A DNA stretch of 64,000 nucleotides from DATAUD01 sp036268455 (GTDB lineage Bacteria > Verrucomicrobiota > Verrucomicrobiia > Limisphaerales > Palsa-1400), in assembly GCA_036268455.1 (NCBI GenBank), contig DATAUD010000094.1:1-64000 (forward strand), written 5' to 3'. Within the stretch, counting starts at the first letter, position 1. Each line of letters starts with the position of its first letter. Positions 1 to 7,041 of the stretch are shown here, piece by piece. The notes under the pieces are model-generated. The model had not been told where the DNA came from, ran no database searches, and saw only the letters and a program-made list of their open reading frames with translations. The position numbers were made by a program, and so were the translations under genes.

Positions 1-68
1 TCTTGCGTGTGAATAGAGAATCCACGGAGCTGGATCTCGTCGATGAGTTTTTGGCGTAATGGAGTCAT
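1..68 (-). CDS. Tyrosine recombinase/integrase, N-terminal fragment (runs off left edge)
   Basis: The minus strand reads 22 codons from an ATG at 68-66: MTPLRQKLIDEIQLRGFSIH followed by TQ, after which the window ends. A GGAG sequence five bases upstream is a good ribosome binding site. The sequence matches the start of the SAM-like core-binding domain of tyrosine recombinases, particularly the short integrases found beside IS91-like transposases. The catalytic R-H-R-Y residues would lie outside the window. It reads away from the two hairpins at 116-172, so hairpins and integrase look like one mobile unit. Family is inferred from a short N-terminus only. Confidence 0.65.
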   Translation of the reverse strand, partial: MTPLRQKLIDEIQLRGFSIHTQ

Positions 69-115
69 AAGGGCTCCAATATCGCCCATCGCTATCGAAC
101 ACTCCTGCCGCCTTC

Positions 116-138
116 AACTACCGCGAAGCGGTTTAGTT
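116..138. repeat. Hairpin in front of the integrase gene
   Basis: AACTA-CCGC-GAA-GCGG-TT-TAGTT forms a stem of CCGC/GCGG with a GAA loop, extended by AACTA/TAGTT with a two-base bulge. It lies about 50 bases upstream of the integrase start and next to a larger dyad. Hairpins of this kind occur at ends of single-strand-processed elements (IS91-like, IS200/IS605-like) and in integron recombination sites. The sequence cannot decide between these. Confidence 0.5.
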
Positions 139-509
139 CAACACAATTTATGTGCCGCAGCACATAAGTTGTGAACCAAGATGATTGCTGACGCTGCCGT
201 CATAATCGCCAGTCTGAAAACCTCGCGTGGATGAACAAGAATTGTATCGAGTGTTCCTATGCTCACAAGATGATGCCCCTTCACTTTGCGACGGGTGTTA
301 AGCATCAGCACAACAAAGCATTCGCAGTCAGGATTAAAATACGGATGAGTCGGAACGTGCATTCGCCAATAATCCGCTGCCTTTTGCGGAGTATCGCAGT
401 TCTGCAAAGATTCTGGCGTCGGGCATTCTCGAAGAGGCGTCACTTTGTATTCGTAAGGACTCGGCGCAAATTTGAATGGCTTAACAATATCGAATCCCGG
501 AAGTGGCAT
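138..509 (-). pseudogene. RadC/JAB-domain protein, truncated by an insertion
   Basis: From the ATG at 509-507 the protein carries the MPN/JAB region of RadC-like proteins: TPQKAADYWR near residue 47, the strand CECFVVLMLNTRRKV, and IGTLDTILVHPREVF. It then reaches ILVHN, where the family continues with HPSGDP and the remaining metal ligands of the JAMM motif. Here the frame instead enters the hairpin and ends at 138. The second His, the Asp and the C-terminus are therefore missing. An in-frame start at 614 is possible, but 509 avoids a 98-base overlap with the preceding fragment, whose stop is at 517. RadC relatives of this kind are common in mobile elements; their function is unclear. Confidence 0.75.
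143..172. repeat. 30-bp imperfect dyad at the end of the integrase-bearing element
   Basis: ACAATTTATGTGC-CGCA-GCACATAAGTTGT pairs at 12 of 13 positions. Its inner edge is exactly where RadC homology stops (the codons for HN are the last RadC codons). On the minus strand the dyad is preceded by GTTC, one of the tetranucleotide targets known for IS91-type elements. I infer that this is the terminus of an inserted element. Confidence 0.55.
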
Positions 510-516
510 CGTTAAA

Positions 517-690
517 TCATTCGTGGCTTTTTCCTCCGGTGTTAAAGAGGCCGCAAGGGTGCTGCCAAAGCTTTCGTTTTCGGTTCCAATGAAAACCAAG
601 TTGAGAAAGGTCACGGCGAATTTCAGCGGGCGGCACGTCTCGAAAGCTGATCCAAATCCACTCCCCTACTACCGTCGCAATTTTGCGTTG
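517..690 (-). pseudogene. 3' fragment of an accessory gene cut by the IS3 element
   Basis: Reading the minus strand from the IS edge gives 57 residues including GEWIWISFRDVPPAEIRRDL and LGFHWNRKRKLWQHPCG, ending at a TGA seven bases before the RadC start. This WIW(I/V)xF...LxxxGFxWxxxRxxWxHPCG pattern occurs at the C-terminus of uncharacterised proteins encoded by plasmids and integrative elements, often near radC-like genes. The N-terminal part is absent: sequence upstream of 690 belongs to the IS. I do not know a function. Confidence 0.5.
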
Positions 691-717
691 TGGGACTGCG
701 CGAAAAAACGGACACAG
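691..717 (+). repeat. IS3-family left terminal inverted repeat
   Basis: TGGGACTGCGCG then AAAAAACGGACACAG. It pairs with 1915-1942 read on the minus strand. Confidence 0.75.
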
Positions 718-748
718 GTAAAGAGAGACATAAAGAGATAAAGCAATT

Positions 749-1056
749 ATGAATACACCTGTGATCCAATCCAAGAAGACCAAGAAGAAGTTTGACAAGA
801 CCTTCAAACAACACGCTGTTGAGCTCTGGCTCAACAGCGGCAAAGCGGCCACGGCAGTGGCCGCGGAGCTGGGGTTCACGCCCAAAGGCTCAGTGCTTGG
901 AGGAAGCCTTCGCGCCGCGCCGAATAATTGGAAGTCGAGAACACCGGTCTGCGGCGCGAGAATGACTATCTGCGCCAACAACGGGATATTTTAAAAAAAA
1001 CTTTGGGCATCCTCTCCGAACCCCCGTCCAACGCTTTCAACGGATTGACGCGATGA
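749..1056 (+). pseudogene. IS3-family orfA (HTH protein), frame broken
   Basis: The N-terminus is a typical IS3 OrfA: basic KKTKKKFDKTFKQHAVELW, then the helix-turn-helix region SGKAATAVAAELG. The C-terminal leucine-zipper part EVENTGLRRENDYLRQQRDI is present, but in another frame from 931 on. Between about 885 and 930 at least one indel breaks the frame: SAWRK appears in the third-frame reading and a TAA at 925-927 blocks it. Intact OrfA should be about 100 residues. Its stop TGA overlaps the orfB start as ATGA (1053-1056). Without OrfA the element is probably not autonomously mobile. Confidence 0.75.
993..999 (+). promoter_or_regulatory. Putative programmed -1 frameshift site A_AAA_AAA
   Basis: In the orfA C-terminal frame the codons are TTA AAA AAA ACT, giving the heptamer A_AAA_AAA. 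A -1 slip here enters the orfB frame, which is open from this point through the orfB ATG at 1053. This is how many IS3 elements make the OrfAB fusion transposase. Confidence 0.6.
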
Positions 1057-1964
1057 AAACCGAGCATCCCATTCGTTCGCTCTGCGAAGCCTTGGAAGTT
1101 TCCGCCAGCGGCTATTACGACTGGTCCAACCGCCAAACCCAGCCCAGCCCGCGCACCCAGGAAAACAAGCGTCTGGCCCAACAGATTATCCAAGTTCGCC
1201 AGGACAGCCGCCAGACCCATGGCAGCCCCCGCATTCAGAAAACGTTGGGCCAAGCCGGCCACGCTTATGGCCGCCACCGCATTGCCCGTCTCATGCGCCT
1301 GCAAGGCCTCTGCGGACGCGCCAAGGGCCGCTTCCGAGTCAGCACCTCCGACAGCCACCACGACCAACCCATCGCCCCCAATCGCCTGCCCGATCTGCCC
1401 GCTCCCAGCGCGGCCAACCAAGTCTGGCTGGGGGACATCACCTATGTCGCCACCGAGCAAGGCTGGCTCTATCTGGCGGGCGTTCTGGACCTTTACAGCC
1501 GCCGACTCGCCGGCTGGGCCATGAGCGAAAATATTGACACCAAACTGATTCTGGCTGCTTGGGACATGGCTCTAACTCAGCGTCAGCCCCCCGCCGGCCT
1601 GGTGTTTCATTCCGACCGCGGCGTCCAATACGCCAGTCACGATTATCGCCAGGCGCTTGACCACGCCCAGGCCGTCGCTTCCATGAGCCGCAAAGGCAAC
1701 TGCTACGACAATGCCGCCATGGAATCTTTCTGGAGCACCCTCAAACAGGAGCTAATCTATCGCCGCCACTTCAAGACCAGAGACGAAGCACGACAAGCCA
1801 TCTTCGATTTCATTGAAGTGTTTTACAACCGCCAACGCCTGCACAGTTCGCTTGACTATCGTTCGCCGCTTGACTTTGAAACGCAAATCAATCAAATAAT
1901 GAAAGACACAAATTCTGTGTCCGTTTTATCGTGGCAAGCCCAGTCTCGGTTTGTGTTACCATAA
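1053..1964 (+). CDS. IS3-family transposase OrfB (DDE integrase core)
   Basis: This 303-residue protein has the HTH_21 region (HGSPRIQKTL, YGRHRIARLM) followed by an rve integrase core. The catalytic acids are visible: D in WLGDITYVAT, D in VFHSDRGVQYAS and E in NAAMESFWSTLK, with the K/R seven residues on. The C-terminal YNRQRLHSSLDYRSPLDFE is typical of the IS3/IS51 group. The last codons run through the right inverted repeat and the stop lies about 20 bases past the IS edge, so the C-terminal residues come from target DNA. OrfB is intact although OrfA is broken. Confidence 0.92.
   Translation: MKTEHPIRSLCEALEVSASGYYDWSNRQTQPSPRTQENKRLAQQIIQVRQDSRQTHGSPRIQKTLGQAGHAYGRHRIARLMRLQGLCGRAKGRFRVSTSDSHHDQPIAPNRLPDLPAPSAANQVWLGDITYVATEQGWLYLAGVLDLYSRRLAGWAMSENIDTKLILAAWDMALTQRQPPAGLVFHSDRGVQYASHDYRQALDHAQAVASMSRKGNCYDNAAMESFWSTLKQELIYRRHFKTRDEARQAIFDFIEVFYNRQRLHSSLDYRSPLDFETQINQIMKDTNSVSVLSWQAQSRFVLP
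1915..1942 (-). repeat. IS3-family right terminal inverted repeat
   Basis: Read on the minus strand from 1942: TGGGCTTGCCACG then ATAAAACGGACACAG. It pairs with 691-717. It also encodes the tail of OrfB. Confidence 0.75.
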
Positions 1965-3138
1965 GGGGGAGGGTGTCGCGCAAGACGATGCCGACGCCGC
2001 GAAATGGTGTCGAAAAGCCGCTGAGCAGGGTTCCGTATATGCCCAATACAACCTTGGGCGCTGGTACGACAAAGGCCAAGGAGTGTCGAAAGATTATGTC
2101 GAAGCCGCGAAGTGGTATCGGAAGGCGGCGGAGCAAGGGGATGCCATAGCACAGGACTTTATTGGCTATTACTACTGCTTTGGGCAGGGCGTGACACAAG
2201 ATTATGTCGAGGCCGTCAAGTGGTATCGCAAAGCAGCCGAGCAAGGCAATGCCGAGGCACAAGGCCATCTCGCGGTAAGCTACGGCAAAGGCGAAGGCGT
2301 GCCGCAGCATTACGTCGAGGCGTACCAGTGGGCCAATCTTGCCGCTGCGCAGGGTGTTGCTGCCGCACAAGTGTACCGCAACTCGCTCGCTGAGTTAATG
2401 ACGCCCGAAATGGTCGCCGAGGGCCAGCGCCGCTCGACGGCATTCATGGCAAAACAGGAAGGCACTACACCGGGGGACGAGGACTCTGCGCCAAGACCTG
2501 AGATCGCCGAAGGGAAAGTGTTTGCCGGGACTGGCTTCTTTGTCACCGATGACGGCTATCTGGTTACTTGTGAGCATGTCGTTCATGGTGCCATTTCTTT
2601 TCACGCCAAAACGGCCAACGGTTACATTCGCGCATCGCTGGTTGCGACTGACCCCGGACTTGACATTGCGGTGCTAAAGGTGAGCGGCGCATTTCCAGCG
2701 TTGGCCTTCGCTACGGAGCCACGCGTCAAGTTGGGTGATTCGGTGTTCACCATTGGTTTTCCAAATGCCGATATTCAAGGTGTTGCACCGAAACTAACCA
2801 GGGGAGAAGTCAGCAGCCTATCCGGTATCCGCGATGATTCGCGTTATTTCCAAATTAGTGTGCCAGTGTAGCCCGGCAACTCCGGCGGTGCGCTGGTGGA
2901 CGAACGAGGCAACGCGATCGGCGTCGTTACATCCCGGTTGGATGATGTTGTGACTTATGAAGCCAGCGGCACTCTGCCGCAAAACGTGAATTATGCGGTA
3001 AAAGGTGGACTGGTTTACAATTTCCTCAACAACGTGCCGGAATTGTTCGGCAAGCTCAAAGCGCCGTGCACAGTGAAAGACCAGGATGCGGCTAACGCCG
3101 CCGCCGAACGCGCCGCCGTGCTGGTGATCGCGGAGTGA
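1943..3138 (+). pseudogene. Sel1-repeat / trypsin-like serine protease, 5'-truncated and with in-frame amber codon
   Basis: Right at the IS edge the frame enters the middle of a Sel1 repeat (SLGLCYHKGEGVAQD). Three further Sel1 repeats follow (AAKWYRKAAEQG pattern), then a linker and a DegP/S1C-like protease domain. His is in VTCEHVVHGA and Asp in DPGLDIAVLKV. The frame stops at TAG (2869-2871) directly before PGNSGGALVDERGN, which carries the catalytic Ser and is in the same frame; it continues to TGA at 3138. The family has Gln at the stop position (VQPGNSGG), so a CAG-to-TAG change explains it. The N-terminus, probably with a signal peptide and earlier repeats, is gone. Not functional unless the amber codon is read through. 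Confidence 0.85.
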
Positions 3139-3185
3139 TGAATGACAGGTTGCTTTGGACGTCGTTCATAATTGGCATCAAGCGC

Positions 3186-4067
3186 CTACAGAATCTTAAG
3201 CGCCCGGGGTATATCGTCTGTACTGTTCCAAGATTCATTATCCAATTGCTCCCAACCACGGCACTCGTCAACTGGATCAAGTGGACCAGGCAACAAATTG
3301 GATTTTCTGCAATCAGTCGACGGGATAAACTTACCAATTGCTTCTTTGAGGGATTTCTCCTCATCGGGCTTGAGTCCCGGCCAAAGTCGAATGGCGGAAA
3401 TCCAACATTCCGGCTTCAAATTCTTCAGCAGAATTCCGCCGCGCAGGGCACAGCGAGGTCCTGCAGTCACAAAGCGAACCTCGTCCTCGGACCTGTACTC
3501 GTTTCGCTTCAAAAAAAATGGGCGGAGTATACGATGGTCATCCTGTTCCTGGTCAAAATCGGATTCAGTGCTAAGACTTTTTCCGTGCTCGACATAGGTC
3601 ATCTTTCCATAGATGAAGTCCCTCCCCGTGGTTCTGAGTGCAGCGTTTATTTTCCGGAGGGTGGATTGAACAGCGACCCCATGTTTGCCGTAAGTAATCC
3701 ACATTGCGGCAGATTCATCGCACGAGTGGAACCAACACCATGCGAAACGAGTCCATCTGATAAAATCGAAGTAACGCTGGATGCGCGTGGTATGGTTCTG
3801 CCCACAGGATTTGAGCAGCCATTCCTCAAGTTTGCTTTCGTGAGTTCCGTAATGTTGATGAAATGCAGTGTTAAATGACACGGCATCGTGATAGCAGTGA
3901 CATTCAAATGGGTCCCCCGCACGCAATTTGGCAACTGACGGAATGAATATCAAACCATTCAGATAAGAGAATAGCGTTCGGAGGGGAACATATCGCCAAA
4001 GTGCTTCCTAGTCGCTCAGCCATCGTTCTTTATCGGCTTCGGAAAAAATCTGCTTAGGATCGGACAC
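3186..4067 (-). pseudogene. DUF2971 family protein with an in-frame amber codon near the N-terminus
   Basis: The minus strand encodes WRYVPLRTLFSYLNGLIFIP and AGDPFECHCY, the usual start of DUF2971. ESAAMWITYGKHGVAVQSTL and RNEYRSEDEVRFV follow further on. The homologous frame continues upstream through EAL, a TAG (4010-4008) and 19 more codons (VSDPKQIFSEADKERWLSD) to a GTG at 4067. DUF2971 homology therefore spans the stop. A Gln codon CAG would be one transition away. Re-initiation at TTG 3953 would leave a 255-residue protein lacking the first conserved strand. DUF2971 proteins occur in accessory and defence-rich regions; no activity can be assigned here. It converges with the protease remnant. 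Confidence 0.75.
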
Positions 4068-4507
4068 AAAAACAGCTTAACAAGGGTAATCTAAAATATG
4101 AAGGGTCGATATTCAAGGCATCTGCGTTCGTAACCCGCACAGACCTCACCACACTGGCGCAATTCCTCCAACAATCAAAACGAATTTCTTGATGGTTCAA
4201 ACAATTCACTTTGCACGTCCGGTCTGGTCACTTTCGCCGTATTCGGTAAATCAGATTGCTCAGGGGTATTCGGCGAGAACCGCATGGAAATAATTCCACT
4301 AAGACCTCGCGACAATCGCACCAAGCGAGGCTTGCGCCGCCTCAGGACTTGGAGAGATGAACCTGCCACGAGCCACCGCTTCGTAGGTCTTCTTGATAGG
4401 GAGCAGTTGGCTACGCCCGAAGTGATATTTGCAGCAGATTTTACGCAACCCTGTCCATTCCACGACCAAGGCGAAAATCCGAGGGTCCACGATGGCTTGC
4501 AAAGGAA
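4068..4507. other. Spacer with no recognisable gene
   Basis: About 440 bases between the DUF2971 remnant and the cys promoter. The only reading with protein-like character is on the minus strand at 4299-4502 (IVDPRIFALVVEWTGL, KKTYEAVARGRFISP), 67 codons without a clear start context and not recognised. It may be a decayed accessory gene. Confidence 0.4.
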
Positions 4508-4536
4508 TTGACAGTTTGGCAAAATTAGGGTTTATT
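4508..4536 (+). promoter_or_regulatory. Predicted promoter of the cysteine operon
   Basis: TTGACA at 4508-4513, 17-base spacer, then TTTATT at 4531-4536 as a 4/6 match to the -10 box. It lies 28 bases before the cysI start and fits a housekeeping-type promoter, if this organism follows the usual consensus. Confidence 0.45.
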
Positions 4537-4540
4537 AAAC

Positions 4541-4556
4541 ATTAGTATTATTAGTA
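4541..4556 (+). repeat. Direct repeat ATTAGTA x2 before cysI
   Basis: ATTAGTA at 4541-4547 and 4550-4556, period 9 bases, between the predicted -10 box and the cysI start. It might be an operator. Nothing else supports that. Confidence 0.3.
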
Positions 4557-4564
4557 AGTCACTT

Positions 4565-6259
4565 ATGATTAACGCGGACGCAGTTCCGAAACTAACACGC
4601 AATGAAGGGCTTAAGGCCTGTGACCCGTTTCTGGCGGGGACGATCAGGCAGACTTTGGACGATTCCGCCAAGGATCGCTTTTCTGAGGACGATTACGAGT
4701 TTTTGAAGTTTCACGGCATTTATCAGCAGGATGACCGGGATAAACGCAAGACTGGCAAGCAATACATTTACATGGTCCGGGGGCGGTTGCCGGGCGGTTC
4801 GCTGGATTCGAAGGTTTATCTGGCGTTCGACGCGCTAACGGAAAAATTCGGGAATAATACGTTGCGCATCACGACGCGGCAGGGGTTTCAATTTCATGGC
4901 ATCACCAAGGGCGTTCTCGGGGCGTTCATGAAAGGCGTTAATGAAGCGATGGCGACGACGCTGGCGGCTTGCGGGGATGTGAATCGCAATGTGATGGCGG
5001 CGCCCACTCCGGCGACCAGCCCGTTGGTGGATGAAATCCAGCGGCACGCCAAAACTGTTTCCGACGCGCTTTTGCCAAAGACCCGCGCTTATCACCAGAT
5101 TTGGGTGGAAGGCGTGGAATTAAAGTTGACGGACGAGGACGCCAACTTTGTCGATCCGTTGTACGGAAAATCGTATCTGCCGCGAAAATTCAAGGTGGCG
5201 TTTGCGATTCCGCCGCTGAATGACATCGATATTTTTACGAATGACTGCGGATTTATCGCGATTGTGGAGGATGGGAAATTGGCCGGTTACAATCTTTTGG
5301 CGGGCGGCGGAATGGGGATGAGCCACGGCAACGCGCAGACTTTTCCGCGGCTGGCGGATGTCATCGGTTTTGTCACGCCTGAGCAGGTTGTCGAAACGGC
5401 GAAAGGGGTGGTGGGCATTCACCGGGATTTTGGCGACCGGACCAACCGGAAACATGCGCGGCTGAAATATGTCCTTGCCGAGCGCGGCGTCCAATGGTTT
5501 CGGGAGGAATTGGGTCGGCGGCTGAGTTTTAAATTACAGCCGGAGCGGCGGTTTGAATTCACCCGGCAGGGCGATGTTTATGGGTGGCAGCCGCAATTTG
5601 ACGGGAGATTTTTTCTCGGAATTTTTGTGGAGAATGGGCGGATCAAGGACGCGGACAATTACCGTTTGAAAACAGGGCTGCGCCGCGTGGCCGAGGAGTT
5701 CAACCCGGATTTACGCCTGACGCCGTCGCAAAATATTTTGCTCGTGAACGTCAAGCCGGAGGACCGCGAGGGAATCACACGGTTGCTGGCCGAACACGGC
5801 GTGCCGGTGGAGAACCAGGCGAGCGTGATCCGGCGGGCTTCCATTGCGTGCCCGGCGTTGCCGACGTGCGGATTGGCGCTGGCGGAATCGGAGCGCTTGA
5901 TGCCGGATGTTCTGACGCGCATGGAGCAATTGCTGGCGGAGGTGGGTTTGGCCGGCGAGGAGATTATCATGCGCATGACGGGATGCCCGAACGGGTGCGC
6001 GCGGCCTTTTACGGCGGAGCTGGCGCTGGTGGGGAAGGCGCCAGGCAAATATCAACTTTACCTGGGGGGCAACGAGGCGGGAACGCAGCTTTGCTCGCTG
6101 TATAAGGAGAGCGTCAAAAACGAGGAGTTGGTCAGTGAATTGCGTCCGTTGTTTGGGCGATTTGCCCAGGAGCGGTTGGGCAAGGAAAGGTTTGGGGATT
6201 TCTGCCAGCGAGTGTTGTTGGCCGAAAAGCGGTCGGCCGCGCCGGCTGTTCCCGCCTGA
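4565..6259 (+). CDS. cysI: Assimilatory sulfite reductase, hemoprotein subunit
   Basis: This 564-residue protein has the two-fold ferredoxin-like/siroheme architecture of sulfite and nitrite reductases. Visible motifs are RITTRQGFQFHGI and CGDVNRNVMAAP in the first half, and YLPRKFKVAFAIP. The 4Fe-4S/siroheme cysteines lie in CPALPTC and MTGCPNGCARPF. It reduces sulfite to sulfide with six electrons in the cytoplasm. Length and the GGNEAGTQL tail match CysI-type NADPH-sulfite reductase hemoproteins rather than ferredoxin-nitrite reductases. No flavoprotein CysJ gene is in the window. The stop overlaps the cysH start by one base (TGATG), indicating translational coupling. No strong Shine-Dalgarno sequence is visible. 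Confidence 0.92.
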   Translation: MINADAVPKLTRNEGLKACDPFLAGTIRQTLDDSAKDRFSEDDYEFLKFHGIYQQDDRDKRKTGKQYIYMVRGRLPGGSLDSKVYLAFDALTEKFGNNTLRITTRQGFQFHGITKGVLGAFMKGVNEAMATTLAACGDVNRNVMAAPTPATSPLVDEIQRHAKTVSDALLPKTRAYHQIWVEGVELKLTDEDANFVDPLYGKSYLPRKFKVAFAIPPLNDIDIFTNDCGFIAIVEDGKLAGYNLLAGGGMGMSHGNAQTFPRLADVIGFVTPEQVVETAKGVVGIHRDFGDRTNRKHARLKYVLAERGVQWFREELGRRLSFKLQPERRFEFTRQGDVYGWQPQFDGRFFLGIFVENGRIKDADNYRLKTGLRRVAEEFNPDLRLTPSQNILLVNVKPEDREGITRLLAEHGVPVENQASVIRRASIACPALPTCGLALAESERLMPDVLTRMEQLLAEVGLAGEEIIMRMTGCPNGCARPFTAELALVGKAPGKYQLYLGGNEAGTQLCSLYKESVKNEELVSELRPLFGRFAQERLGKERFGDFCQRVLLAEKRSAAPAVPA

Positions 6260-7023
6260 TGCAAGCAGCGAATCCACCGCAGCAATTCGGGAAATTAACG
6301 GCCCGCGATGTGGCTGCGCTGGACGCGCAATTTGCGCATATGCCAACCGAGGAGGTCCTGGGCTGGACATGGAACCGATTCGGCGCGCGGGCGGCGATTG
6401 GGACGAGTTTTCAAGGGGCAGGCCTGGTGATGATGCACATTGCGAAGACGGCTGGACTCCCTTTTCCTGTATTTACACTTGACACCGGGCTGCTGTTTCC
6501 GGAGACGCTGGAATTGCACAAGCTGCTGGAGGACTTCTTCGGGTGGAAAGTCGAGTCCATCGTTCCCGATCTTTCATTGGAACAACAGGCGGAAAGCAAC
6601 GGGCCGGAATTGTGGGCGCGCGACCCCGATCTTTGCTGCACGATTCGCAAAGTTCTGCCGCTGCAATCCAAGTTGCAAACGCTGGATTGCTGGATCACCG
6701 GGCTGCGTCGCAATCAATCGGAAGCGCGGGCGGAAATCGGCATCATTGAACTTTACGGCTTGAACGGCAGCGGCGGCGGGGACATCGTGAAGGTAAATCC
6801 GATGGCGAATTGGACACGCGAAAAAATTTGGGAATATATCCGGCAGCACAATATTCCGTATAATCCGCTGCACGACGCGGGCTACCGGTCGATCGGGTGC
6901 ATGACATGCACGCGGCAGACCGGCGAGGGGGAAAATGAGCGGGCGGGGCGGTGGACGGGATTTAAAAAAGTCGAATGCGGCATTCACACGTTCTTATCGC
7001 GTAAGATCGATTTTCAGATCTGA
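6259..7023 (+). CDS. cysH: Phosphoadenylyl/adenylyl-sulfate reductase
   Basis: A 254-residue PAPS-reductase-family protein of the PP-loop fold. LDTGLLFPETLELHKLL marks the nucleotide region. Cysteine pairs DLCCTIRK and GCMTCT are the ligands of the 4Fe-4S cluster that distinguish APS-type reductases from the cluster-free enterobacterial PAPS reductase. The catalytic ECGIH is near the C-terminus. It makes sulfite from activated sulfate for the neighbouring CysI. Because the CC...CxxC set is intact, APS is the likely substrate, although the adjacent CysC kinase domain would supply PAPS. The start overlaps the cysI stop; cysNC follows after 18 bases. Confidence 0.9.
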   Translation: MQAANPPQQFGKLTARDVAALDAQFAHMPTEEVLGWTWNRFGARAAIGTSFQGAGLVMMHIAKTAGLPFPVFTLDTGLLFPETLELHKLLEDFFGWKVESIVPDLSLEQQAESNGPELWARDPDLCCTIRKVLPLQSKLQTLDCWITGLRRNQSEARAEIGIIELYGLNGSGGGDIVKVNPMANWTREKIWEYIRQHNIPYNPLHDAGYRSIGCMTCTRQTGEGENERAGRWTGFKKVECGIHTFLSRKIDFQI

Positions 7024-7041
7024 GCGCGCACAACTAACTTT

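Larger units (their letters stand above)
691..1942 (+). mobile_element. IS3-family insertion sequence, 1252 bp
   Basis: The element is bounded by imperfect terminal inverted repeats starting TGGG and sharing the block AAAACGGACACAG (23 of 28 aligned positions identical with one gap). Inside are an orfA/orfB pair with the IS3 layout, an A8 slippery site and an intact DDE transposase. No target duplication is evident: ttg on the left and gtc on the right. Flanking genes on the two sides do not belong together, so the element has probably been party to a deletion or recombination. Confidence 0.85.

Noticed and set aside
1943..4067. Genome-wide reassignment of TAG as a sense codon
   Set aside because: At least two intact genes in the window (13349 and 30140) end with TAG right after conserved C-termini, so TAG works as stop here.
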